64,000 nt of DNA from Nocardia transvalensis. GTDB taxonomy: Bacteria > Actinomycetota > Actinomycetes > Mycobacteriales > Mycobacteriaceae. Positions 1 through 7,508 of the stretch are shown piece by piece. The stretch lies in the NCBI RefSeq assembly GCF_015477765.1, contig NZ_JADLQQ010000001.1, positions 620,001-684,000 on the forward strand, written 5' to 3'. Within the stretch, counting starts at the first letter, position 1. Every line of letters starts with the position of its first letter. A model generated the notes under the pieces. The model was not told the DNA's origin. It worked only from the letters and a program-made list of their open reading frames with translations, and made no database searches. The translations under genes were made by a program, and so were the position numbers.

Positions 1-2
1 GC

Positions 3-374
3 GAGCAAAGAAACCCTCGACTGACGCTGGCCGACTATCTATCCGCAAAGGAAGGCTCGGCAGGATGCCTGAACGTCGAAATCATTGAGATTTCAGGCAA
101 TACGATACTGATATCGGACCGCGTAACACGGATGCCCTCGCCCGAGTTTCCGACGTCAGGATCCGAACCCGACGAACCGACGGAGACCGAGGTCTACCAG
201 ATCGAGGCTGTCGTCCCCTCGCGGGATGGATCCCGTATCGCCGTGGTGGAACTCTCCACCACCTTTGTCGAATCCGGGGAGGAGTACGTCCCGGTGGTCG
301 CGGCGCTGGCCGGCACCATCGAGTTCATCGCCGCACCCAACCCTCACCTAGGAAAGTCTTTGCTGGGAATATGA
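3..374 (+). CDS. hypothetical protein, 5' end outside window
   Basis: The frame is open from base 3 to the TGA at 372-374, giving 123 visible residues, so the gene very probably starts before the window. An ATG at 132 exists but has no Shine-Dalgarno sequence, and the 43 codons upstream of it read as ordinary protein (e.g. LTLADYLSAKEGS), which argues for a truncated gene rather than a start at 132. No membrane segment or motif is recognised. Its stop overlaps the start of the next gene by 4 nt (ATGA at 371-374), so the two are probably translationally coupled. Function unknown. Confidence 0.7.
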   Translation, partial: EQRNPRLTLADYLSAKEGSAGCLNVEIIEISGNTILISDRVTRMPSPEFPTSGSEPDEPTETEVYQIEAVVPSRDGSRIAVVELSTTFVESGEEYVPVVAALAGTIEFIAAPNPHLGKSLLGI

Positions 375-1570
375 CCGAAGAGCCGACCGCCGGGCCGCAC
401 GGCAAGGCACAGCCTGCGATCTCCTGGCCCGCCACCCGAGCCGCGGTTCGGAGACAAAGTGTGCTGCCGTGGCTTTTGCTGATCGCCGGCTTGGCCTGTC
501 TGCCATTGAGTTTGGTACTCATCGACATCCAGGACCGAGCACCCTCGGAGGGAGCACGTGCGGCGATCGGGGTTTCGGCGAATCTCTCGGCGGCCGTCTT
601 CACGGTAGGGATCATCTTCGGCGGCGGCTATGGGTGGATTCGGCGACGGCGGCGGAAGGCGCTGAGGCGTTATCCGTGGGTGCGGTGGCCGATCAACTAC
701 ATCAGCACCGGTCGTAACGAGTGGGTGGAACTGCTGGATGCGAACGGACAGCCGGTGTCCGGGCTCATTCTGAGCACCTGGGCGAAGGACATCGGAAAGC
801 TGGTGAATCAGAGCACCACCGAAGTCTGGTTCGCCGGAGATCCACAGAAGTACGGGGTGATTTCGCGACCGGGTGGCGGCGATCTGCGGTATGCCTACCG
901 CGCCAAGTCGCGACCGCCACCACGGTTCACATTCCGTGACCGCGAACCTGACGGCCATCCGCGGACCACGGGGGGCACGAACGGTGCGACCAATAACTTC
1001 GAAATGCACCGGGAAAACGGGAAGGTGGTGATGAAGCCACCCGACGGGCGGCCGGAGACTCGCCACGGTGCGCTCGGCGATTCACGATATCCGTCGCCGC
1101 GCGGCATGCGGCGCACCATCGCCTTCCTGGTGGATTGGCTGTTGCATGTCGGGTGCGCGATAGGCGGCGGCGTGGCCGTGTCCCCGGACTTCTCCACAGC
1201 AGCTGTACGCAGCCTGGATTGGCGCCATGTGGGTGTCAACCTCGTTGCCATGGTCGGTTTTTGGCTCGCAGCATCGGCGGCGGATCGAGTGCTGGTTCAG
1301 TCGATCTTCCACACGACCCTCGGAAAGGCGATCTTCGGCCTGGTCGTGATACGACCGGACAATGGGCGCTTTCCCTCCTTCGGAAAGCTACTCGGCGTCT
1401 GGCTGGTCGACTTCTACCTCGCCATCGCACTGCCCATCGGGCTGCTGACCTTCTCCAACCTCCCCGGGCCCGACAACCTCGAGGACTACTTCCTGCCCGC
1501 GGTGCGACGGCGGGATGTGAAGGGGGAGGACGGCATGCGCGGTCAGACCAGCCAGCTTGTGCGGCGGTAA
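371..1570 (+). CDS. RDD-family membrane protein
   Basis: 399 residues. Two hydrophobic segments lie near the N-terminus (about residues 30-50 and 70-90), followed by a soluble stretch of about 150 residues. The C-terminal third looks like an RDD domain: an Arg/Asp pair in RRTIAFLVDWLLH, then hydrophobic helices and the typical TLGKAIFGLVVI loop. RDD proteins are poorly characterised integral membrane proteins, some implicated in transport. The soluble insertion between the N-terminal helices and the RDD part is not recognised. The start overlaps the upstream gene by 4 nt. The 3' end overlaps the convergent minus-strand gene (stop at 1543) by 28 nt. Confidence 0.75.
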   Translation: MTEEPTAGPHGKAQPAISWPATRAAVRRQSVLPWLLLIAGLACLPLSLVLIDIQDRAPSEGARAAIGVSANLSAAVFTVGIIFGGGYGWIRRRRRKALRRYPWVRWPINYISTGRNEWVELLDANGQPVSGLILSTWAKDIGKLVNQSTTEVWFAGDPQKYGVISRPGGGDLRYAYRAKSRPPPRFTFRDREPDGHPRTTGGTNGATNNFEMHRENGKVVMKPPDGRPETRHGALGDSRYPSPRGMRRTIAFLVDWLLHVGCAIGGGVAVSPDFSTAAVRSLDWRHVGVNLVAMVGFWLAASAADRVLVQSIFHTTLGKAIFGLVVIRPDNGRFPSFGKLLGVWLVDFYLAIALPIGLLTFSNLPGPDNLEDYFLPAVRRRDVKGEDGMRGQTSQLVRR

Positions 1571-1824
1571 TAGGCGTCGTCGTCGGGGGTGGGCGGCTGG
1601 CTGGGGATCACCTGAGGAGGCTGGTCGGTGTGCCGGGGCTCGCGGGGGGTGGCCTCGTGGCGGGCGGTTTCCGCTGCTTCGGTGTCGGCGCGGTGGATGG
1701 CGGCCAAGAGGTCTGCGACCTCGGCGGAGCGGTCGTGTCTTCGCTCGTCGCACTCCTCCTGCAGGCCCCGGACGAGGCGGCGGTGGGCGTCCACGAGGTC
1801 GTCGATGTCGTCGGCGGCGCTCAT
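1543..1824 (-). CDS. small charged hypothetical protein, last gene of ESX-type module 1
   Basis: 93 residues, beginning MSAADDIDDLVDAHRRL. The first ~60 residues are charged and probably a helical hairpin or coiled coil (QEECDERRHDRSAEVADLL); the tail is Pro/Gln-rich and ends DDDAYYRRTSWLV. The ATG at 1824 is preceded by GCGAGG at suitable distance and overlaps the stop of a 24-codon ORF by ATGA. No known domain is recognised. Its position after the long helical/proline-rich protein parallels the 63-aa gene at 45055-45246 in module 3, which suggests a shared accessory role, for example as chaperone or partner of the long protein (inference). Confidence 0.6.
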   Translation of the reverse strand: MSAADDIDDLVDAHRRLVRGLQEECDERRHDRSAEVADLLAAIHRADTEAAETARHEATPREPRHTDQPPQVIPSQPPTPDDDAYYRRTSWLV

Positions 1825-1895
1825 GGGTGCGCCTCGCCGGTGGTCGGTTCCGGCAGGATCGCCGGGGCGGCGGCGCCGATTGTTCGCTCGTTCAT
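1821..1895 (-). CDS. possible 24-aa micro-ORF bridging two genes
   Basis: ATG at 1895, TGA at 1821-1823, peptide MNERTIGAAAPAILPEPTTG + EAHP. It shares ATGA with the upstream gene's stop (1892-1895) and ATGA with the downstream gene's start (1821-1824). That would let ribosomes reinitiate through it without a gap. No Shine-Dalgarno precedes it. It may be a real coupled micro-gene or only a reinitiation bridge. Confidence 0.35.
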   Translation of the reverse strand: MNERTIGAAAPAILPEPTTGEAHP

Positions 1896-3736
1896 ACGCG
1901 ATCGCTTTCGGCGCGCCTGCGGGCGGGTGAGAGGGGACCGGCCTCGGCGAGGGAGGCGCCGCTGTCGGTGGGGCCATCCGAGGCCGGGAGGGGGCCCGCT
2001 CCGGCCAAGGCGGCACCGCTGTCTGCCGTGGGGAGGGGTCCGGCTTCGGCCAACGTTGCGCCGCTGCCTTTGGGGTTGTCGGGTGGAGACGCCGCAGGCG
2101 GCTGGACAGGCTGATCGGAGACCTGAGGCGGCGCAGCGGGCTGATCACGCGAAGACACCACAGGCGGCGGAACAGGATGGTCGGGGGCCGCGGGTGGTGG
2201 GCTGGGCTGGTCGGGCCGAGGAGCCATTGGTGATGAATCGGGGTCGCGGTCTTTCGTGGGAGCCTGCTGTTCCGGCTTCTCTTCACCGGCGTGAGGGGTG
2301 GGCGGGTGGTGCTCGGGCTGCGGTGCGCCGGACTCGTGTTGGTTCGGCTCCGGCGGGTTGTGCTCGACCGCGGTGATGACCGGAATGCCGTGGTCGTCCA
2401 GCCGCACTGCGAATTCCTGTCCGTGCCCGCTCGGTTCGGACACGTCGAGCTTCAGCTCGCCGCTGCCGATCTCGACCGTCAGATGCCGTCCGGCGACGTC
2501 GAATTCGGCCCTGGGGGTCTCACCCGGATGACCGGTCAGTTCGTCCAGTTTCCCGACGGCGTCGCCGACTCCCTGGTGGATCATCCCCGACAAAACGCCG
2601 AGGCCATGCTCGAGCGGCTGAACCAAACCGCCTACCAGTGGCGACATCTCCCCAGCGAGCCGAGAGATCTGTGCGAGGCCGTCGCCCGCGCCCGGCACTC
2701 TCCCGGCGGGCTGCTGTGCGGGTGCACCGGCGTCCGGCTGTGAGGGGACATCTGCCGCAGCCGAAAACTGCGAGGGGACACCTGCCGCAGCAGACTGCGA
2801 CGGGACACCGCCCACGGCAGACTGCGAGGGGACACCCCCCACGGCAGACTGCAACGAGACAGGCGGAGCGCTCCGCCCGCGGTCAACGGACAGCGACGGC
2901 ACCGATTCGGAACTACCGGTCCCACTCGCAACCCCAGGCCCCGGACGATCGGTCGGCACCCCCGCATCATCGACAGGCATCGGATACCGCGTGGTATCGA
3001 GCTTGCTCAACTCCTCCGACAGCTTGCTGTACAACTGCCGCACCGCACTCTGCGTGCTGTCACACAGCGCCTCGAAGCCGTAGACGGTGTTGTCCACATG
3101 GAAGACGAACCTGTCCCTGATCCACTCGTAGGCCTTGCGATACTCGTCCTTCTGACCATCGCTGAGTTCGACCCCACCCCGTTGCGACTGCAGATAGGTC
3201 CACGACTTCACGATCATGGTGTCGATATCCGCCCGGCCCACGCCGTAGATGTCCGGCTCCGTGGGATGCCAATACCGCGACACCGTCTCGGCCTTCGCCT
3301 TGACGATCTCCCGAAGCCCGCGGACAGCCGAGCGCAGGGCGGCTTCGACGGTCTTGGACTGAACGTAATCGTCCTCGGCGCGGCGCAATTGACTCGCCAG
3401 CAGGGCGTGCGCGGCCTCACCGGCGCCGCCTTGCCACACCGCATTCAGCGCCCCCAACTGCGCCTGCTGCTTCTGCAGCTCGGCGGCCACCACGATATTG
3501 ACCCGCACCAGAGCGTCGTGCACTCCCTGCAGGCGCGCCAGATCCATCTCGCGTTCGGCGTCGTACATCGCGCACAGGGTGAGATAGTCCGGCATATCCG
3601 CCCGCCCCAGCCCCAACGATGTGCGCACCTCGGTGTATCGGGGCAGATAGTTCTCGAAATACTCGAGCCCGGTGGCACCCTGGTCCAGCATCTCCTCGAC
3701 AGCGGCGTCGGCGGGCGCGTGGTAGTCGTAGGTCAC
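1892..3736 (-). CDS. long ESX substrate-like protein, helical N-terminus and Pro-rich tail (module 1)
   Basis: 614 residues from GTG 3736, which follows GGGGGACA; the longer frame to 3829 would overlap the preceding gene and has no such site. Residues 1 to ~265 are helical and carry a WXG-type turn (AVWQGGAGEAAHALL) with a YxxxD/E-like stretch (AEDDYVQSK) nearby, as in WXG100/PPE-class ESX substrates. A 9-residue repeat (SQSAVGGVP) follows. Next come a helical patch, a short beta-rich domain (RHLTVEIGSGELKLDVSEP) and a Pro-rich tail with three copies of a SGAxLAEAGPL-like repeat. Probable secreted ESX substrate or accessory, cotranscribed with the 103-aa protein 28 nt upstream. Exact role unknown. 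Confidence 0.75.
   Translation of the reverse strand: MTYDYHAPADAAVEEMLDQGATGLEYFENYLPRYTEVRTSLGLGRADMPDYLTLCAMYDAEREMDLARLQGVHDALVRVNIVVAAELQKQQAQLGALNAVWQGGAGEAAHALLASQLRRAEDDYVQSKTVEAALRSAVRGLREIVKAKAETVSRYWHPTEPDIYGVGRADIDTMIVKSWTYLQSQRGGVELSDGQKDEYRKAYEWIRDRFVFHVDNTVYGFEALCDSTQSAVRQLYSKLSEELSKLDTTRYPMPVDDAGVPTDRPGPGVASGTGSSESVPSLSVDRGRSAPPVSLQSAVGGVPSQSAVGGVPSQSAAAGVPSQFSAAADVPSQPDAGAPAQQPAGRVPGAGDGLAQISRLAGEMSPLVGGLVQPLEHGLGVLSGMIHQGVGDAVGKLDELTGHPGETPRAEFDVAGRHLTVEIGSGELKLDVSEPSGHGQEFAVRLDDHGIPVITAVEHNPPEPNQHESGAPQPEHHPPTPHAGEEKPEQQAPTKDRDPDSSPMAPRPDQPSPPPAAPDHPVPPPVVSSRDQPAAPPQVSDQPVQPPAASPPDNPKGSGATLAEAGPLPTADSGAALAGAGPLPASDGPTDSGASLAEAGPLSPARRRAESDRV
2741..2856 (-). repeat. 27-bp coding tandem repeat (SQSAVGGVP)
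   Basis: About four direct copies of a 27-bp unit inside the 614-aa protein, encoding SQSAVGGVP, SQSAVGGVP, SQSAAAGVP and the degenerate SQFSAAADVP. The period stays in frame, so copy number can change without breaking the gene. Confidence 0.75.
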
Positions 3737-3764
3737 CGGCTGTCCCCCGCCCGCGGGCCGGGAC

Positions 3765-4076
3765 TCACAGCTGGACCCCGACGGCCTTGATCCTGTGCAC
3801 GGTGGACGCGTCCGTCGCGACGTATTCATCGGCGCGCCTGGCGAACTGCGCGCCGGTCTGCTCCACCGCCCCCTGCCAGTTCTTCAACCACGCACCGAGG
3901 CGTCCGAGGCCGTCGTGCACCTTCTTGCCCTCCGGCCCGTAGGCGCTGCCCGCCTGTGCCGGGCCGAAATCGTGGCCGCCGATCCCGGCCGCCTCGGTGC
4001 CGATCACAGCGCCGGAGTTCCGCAGATTCGATCCGAGTTTTCGAAGGGCGTCCGGATCGACCGTCACATACCCCAT
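3765..4076 (-). CDS. small ESX-type (WXG100/EspC-like) protein, module 1
   Basis: 103 residues from ATG 4076 (MGYVTVDPDALRKLG). The predicted all-helical layout, with about 50 residues, then LKNWQGAVEQTGAQF and ADEYVATD near the C-terminus, resembles small type VII secreted proteins. YVATD fits the YxxxD/E export motif. It lies 28 nt upstream of the 614-aa protein, the same small-then-long order seen in modules 2 and 3 and in mycobacterial EspC/EspA-type pairs. Likely exported by, or a chaperone for, the ESX system in this window (inference). The longer in-frame start at 4139 would overlap the upstream gene's stop region and is less likely. Confidence 0.7.
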   Translation of the reverse strand: MGYVTVDPDALRKLGSNLRNSGAVIGTEAAGIGGHDFGPAQAGSAYGPEGKKVHDGLGRLGAWLKNWQGAVEQTGAQFARRADEYVATDASTVHRIKAVGVQL

Positions 4077-4105
4077 ACCCACCCCTTGCGTGCTGTGGTC
4101 AGTCG

Positions 4106-4411
4106 CTAACCCATATGGCCCTGGTCGGTGCGGACCCACTCGGTGGTGCCGTCGGGGCGATGGTGGAACTCCCAGGCCGCGTAGTCACCGTCCTTGTCGA
4201 CGATGGTGACATGGTCGGCGATCCCGTCCTCGTCCATATCGGTCCAGACCTCCATGGAGTGATCGCCTTGGACGGTCTCGGTGTCCGGGATGCCGTCGCC
4301 GCTCAAATCCTGTGTGGGATGGTGCAGTTCGACGGGGCCCAGGCCCCCGAGATCGGAGTGGGCGTCGACGTGCGGCAGATCCATGCCCGGCAGATCGCCT
4401 GATGAGATCAT
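4106..4411 (-). CDS. DUF6802-like small acidic protein with Ca-binding-type repeats
   Basis: 101 residues, starting ATG 4411 after a good GAGGAG site. The protein contains two Asp-rich loops of the dockerin/thrombospondin-type-3 kind, DLSGDGIPDTE and DMDEDGIADHVTIVDKDGD, flanked by short beta segments (AAWEFHH, TTEWVRT). Such loops usually bind calcium. No signal peptide is seen. Small proteins of this type recur beside ESX-like genes in mycolata (family name from memory). It lies 29 nt upstream of the ESX-type 103-aa gene on the same strand and could be part of that module. Confidence 0.65.
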   Translation of the reverse strand: MISSGDLPGMDLPHVDAHSDLGGLGPVELHHPTQDLSGDGIPDTETVQGDHSMEVWTDMDEDGIADHVTIVDKDGDYAAWEFHHRPDGTTEWVRTDQGHMG

Positions 4412-4527
4412 GTGCGGCTCCTCGAGGGACGTGCGACGGGTTGCCGCACCATCCTGTCATCCGCAAGGCCGGTCGCGCAGCCGTCTATCACCAGTTCCTG
4501 CGGACAGCACGGAGAATGCGAGGCAGA

Positions 4528-4719
4528 TCACGCCTTGGGGATGATCAGCCACAGCACCAGGTAGATCACGAACTGCGGGCCGGGCAGCAGGCACGACAGC
4601 ACGAACAGCAGCCGCACGATGGTGGCGTTCCAGCCGAAGTACTGCGCGATACCGCCGCAGACGCCGGCGATCCACTTGTCGCTGCGCGAGCGGGTGAGGC
4701 GGCGGGTGGGTGCGGTCAT
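4528..4719 (-). CDS. PspC-domain membrane protein
   Basis: 63 residues, almost entirely one PspC domain: basic N-terminus (RRLTRSRSDKW), the glycine-rich turn IAGVCGGIAQYFGW, and two hydrophobic stretches ending LVLWLIIPKA. PspC domains belong to envelope-stress (phage shock) responses; in actinobacteria, small stand-alone PspC proteins are common and of unclear role. ATG 4719 follows AGGAGA at good distance; the upstream in-frame ATG at 4782 lacks a site. Divergent from the ABC-F gene. Confidence 0.85.
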   Translation of the reverse strand: MTAPTRRLTRSRSDKWIAGVCGGIAQYFGWNATIVRLLFVLSCLLPGPQFVIYLVLWLIIPKA

Positions 4720-4862
4720 CGGGTTTCTCCTTGTCTCGAACGGTACGACTCCACTGTGCTGGGTGCGGACCCTTCCGCGCATCGGGCGCAGGACCCATCA
4801 CCACCCTGATTTCCGACGGCCCGACCTCAGGGTCCGACCCCGACACCGGCACACTGTCTCGG

Positions 4863-6512
4863 GTGACCACTCTGCATGCACGCGGCCTGTCCGCCGGCCA
4901 CGGCGAGCGGACCCTGTTCGAGGATCTCGACCTGGTGCTGGCTCCCGGTGATGTGGTCGGTCTGGTCGGGGTGAACGGTGCCGGTAAGTCGACGCTGCTG
5001 CGCACGCTGGCCGAGCAGAATCCGCCCACCGGGGAGATCACCCTGAGCCCGCCCGACGCCACCGTCGGATATCTGGCGCAGGAACCCGAACGCGTGCCGG
5101 GCGAGACGGTGCTGCAATTTCTGGCCCGCCGCACGGGAGTGGCCGCGGCGCAGCGGGCCATGGACGCCGCGGCGGAACGACTCGCCGACGGCGGACCCGA
5201 CGAGTATTCGCCCGCGCTGGAACGCTGGCTGGCGCTCGGCGGCGCGGACCTGGAACAGCGTGCCGAGGAGGTCGCGGCCGATCTGGGCCTGATCGACAGC
5301 CTGCCCAATGGTCTGCAGGCGCCGATGACCGGACTGTCCGGCGGGCAGGCCGCCCGCGCCGGATTGGCGTCGGTGCTGCTGTCGCGGTTCGACATCCTGC
5401 TGCTCGACGAGCCCACCAACGATCTGGATCTGGACGGGCTGGCCCGGCTCGAACAGTTCGTCGCCGGGGTGCGGGTGCCGTTGATGGTGATCAGCCACGA
5501 CCGGGAGTTCCTGGCGCGCACGGTGAATCGGATCATCGAATTGGATCTCGCCCAGCAGCAGGTCGGCAGCTACGACGGCGGCTACGAGTCCTATCTGGAG
5601 GAACGCGAGATCGCGCGCCGCCACGCCCGGGAGGCCTACGACGAGTACGCCGACACCAAGGCCGCCCTCGAGGCCCGTGCGCAGATGCAGCGCAACTGGC
5701 TCGAGCACGGCGTGCGCACGGCCCGCCGCAAGGCCCGCGATCCCCGAAAAGTGGACTCCGACAAGGCCGGTCGCAAAATGCGGGCCGAGTCCACCGAGAA
5801 ACAGGCCTCGAAGGTGCGCCAGACCCAGCGCCGCATCGAGCGGCTCGAGACGGTGGAGGAGCCGCGCAAGGAGTGGGAGTTGCGGATGTCGATCGCGCCC
5901 GCCCCGCGCAGCGGCTCGGTGGTCGCCACCGTGTCGGATGCGACGGTGGTCCGCGGCGATTTCACGCTGGGACCGGTGACGACACAGGTGGATTGGGGCG
6001 ATCGGATCGTGTTGACCGGCGCCAACGGCTCCGGCAAGTCGACGCTGCTGGCGCTGTTGCTGGGCAGGATCCGGCCGGACCGGGGGACGGCGGCGCTCGG
6101 CTCCGGTGTGGCCGTGGGCGAGGTGGATCAGGCCCGCGGCCTGTTCCGCGCAAGCGCCTCCCTCGCCGACACGTTCAGCGCCGAGGTCCCGGACCGGTCC
6201 GAAGCCGACGTGCGCACGCTGCTCGCCAAATTCGGCCTGCGCGGTACCCAGGTCCTGCGCGCGAGCGACACCCTCTCCCCCGGTGAACGCACCCGCGCCG
6301 CCCTGGCCCTGCTACAGGCCCGCGGCGTCAACCTCCTCGTCCTCGACGAACCCACCAACCACCTCGACCTCCCGGCCATCGAACAGCTCGAGCAGGCCGT
6401 CGAATCCTTCACCGGCACTCTGCTGCTGGTAACCCACGACCGCCGCATGCTCGACAGCATCCGCGCCACCCGCCGCTGGCGCATGGATCGCGGGCAACTA
6501 TTCGAGGACTGA
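4863..6512 (+). CDS. ABC-F family ATPase
   Basis: 549 residues with two ABC domains and no membrane segment, the ABC-F layout. Domain 1 has Walker A GVNGAGKST, signature LSGGQAARAGLAS and Walker B ILLLDEPTNDLD. A basic linker (about residues 240-350) is followed by domain 2 with GANGSGKST, LSPGERTRAALAL and LLVLDEPTNHLD. Members bind the ribosome and act in translation or antibiotic protection; which applies here cannot be told. GTG 4863 is chosen because the aligned N-terminal beta strand (TTLHARGLSAGHGERTLF) begins there; upstream codons to 4710 look non-coding. Divergent from pspC; convergent with the 322-aa gene. Confidence 0.9.
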   Translation: MTTLHARGLSAGHGERTLFEDLDLVLAPGDVVGLVGVNGAGKSTLLRTLAEQNPPTGEITLSPPDATVGYLAQEPERVPGETVLQFLARRTGVAAAQRAMDAAAERLADGGPDEYSPALERWLALGGADLEQRAEEVAADLGLIDSLPNGLQAPMTGLSGGQAARAGLASVLLSRFDILLLDEPTNDLDLDGLARLEQFVAGVRVPLMVISHDREFLARTVNRIIELDLAQQQVGSYDGGYESYLEEREIARRHAREAYDEYADTKAALEARAQMQRNWLEHGVRTARRKARDPRKVDSDKAGRKMRAESTEKQASKVRQTQRRIERLETVEEPRKEWELRMSIAPAPRSGSVVATVSDATVVRGDFTLGPVTTQVDWGDRIVLTGANGSGKSTLLALLLGRIRPDRGTAALGSGVAVGEVDQARGLFRASASLADTFSAEVPDRSEADVRTLLAKFGLRGTQVLRASDTLSPGERTRAALALLQARGVNLLVLDEPTNHLDLPAIEQLEQAVESFTGTLLLVTHDRRMLDSIRATRRWRMDRGQLFED

Positions 6513-6539
6513 GCATCGACCGCTGTGTCGGCCGGGATA

Positions 6540-7508
6540 TCACCCCGCGTGGATGGCCGTGATGAGGGTGCGGGTGGCGATGGTGCGGGTGGTGATGATC
6601 TGGGTGAAGGTGCGGGGTTGTTCGTCGGGCCTCTGTTCGGTGAGGCGGACCTCCCACTGGCCCTCGTCGCCGGCGCGGGTGATCTGCACGCAGTAGCGGG
6701 TGCCGACCGGGACCTGGTTGATGCCGCGCTGAATCTCCTCGGCGGTGCGCACCGTCGCATCGTCGGCGACGACGGCCCGGGCCGCGAAACCGGAGCGCTG
6801 CACGTAATAGGCGCGTTCGAAGGCGAGGATGGCGTCGGGGCCGCTGCCGGTGCCGCCGGGATCGGTCCCGGACACCACATCCGCGGTGCGGCGCTGCTGA
6901 CAGCCGTCGGCCGCAATGGTATTCGGGACGGCGGTCGGCACGCCCACGGCCGCCGTCCCGGGCACCGAGGTATGGACGGGCACCGGCTTCGTGGCGGTCG
7001 CGGGCTGTGCGCGTTTGCCGGTATGGATCACCGTCAGCACGATCGACACCACCACGACCCCCAGGCCCAGCACGATCAGCGCGGCCACCACCTTGTCGCC
7101 GCGGCGGTTGTCGCGGCGGGGCCGACGCGGATGCCGCAACCGGGCGCCGGGATTACCTCCCGACCGATCGATCAGTACCGGAATCAGATCGGACTTGTCG
7201 GCCGGATCGTCCGTGGCGTCGTACTCGCTGGCGTGGTGCACGCGTTCGCCGGGCGCCGCGATCGGTTCCCGCTGCGGCACCGGGCTCGGATCGAGCCACC
7301 GTTCCCATTCGCCGGACGGATACGACGAACCCTGCGGGCCCGGTAGCGGCTCGGGCACGGCGCTCGCCTGATTGCCGCGCCGGACCGGACGGCGACCGGA
7401 CCGGCGCCGCCTCGACGGTTTCCGCTCCGGGGTCCGCAGCATCGGCAGCCCGAGGTCGAACGGATTGCCCTGGTCCTTGCCAGGACCGCCGGAATCAGAG
7501 CGTGTCAT
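6540..7508 (-). CDS. single-pass membrane protein of ESX-type module 2
   Basis: 322 residues. A basic, Pro-rich cytoplasmic N-terminus (~135 residues) is followed by one transmembrane segment (about 139-162, VVAALIVLGLGVVVVSIVL). An extracytoplasmic domain of ~120 residues contains two Cys and looks like an NTF2-like alpha/beta fold (DAILAFERAYYVQRSGFAARAVV ... TRYCVQITRA). The start overlaps the preceding gene by 14 nt. Third gene of a unit with the 107-aa and 459-aa ESX-type proteins. It may anchor or sense at the membrane for that module (inference). Not a recognised Ecc component. Confidence 0.7.
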   Translation of the reverse strand: MTRSDSGGPGKDQGNPFDLGLPMLRTPERKPSRRRRSGRRPVRRGNQASAVPEPLPGPQGSSYPSGEWERWLDPSPVPQREPIAAPGERVHHASEYDATDDPADKSDLIPVLIDRSGGNPGARLRHPRRPRRDNRRGDKVVAALIVLGLGVVVVSIVLTVIHTGKRAQPATATKPVPVHTSVPGTAAVGVPTAVPNTIAADGCQQRRTADVVSGTDPGGTGSGPDAILAFERAYYVQRSGFAARAVVADDATVRTAEEIQRGINQVPVGTRYCVQITRAGDEGQWEVRLTEQRPDEQPRTFTQIITTRTIATRTLITAIHAG

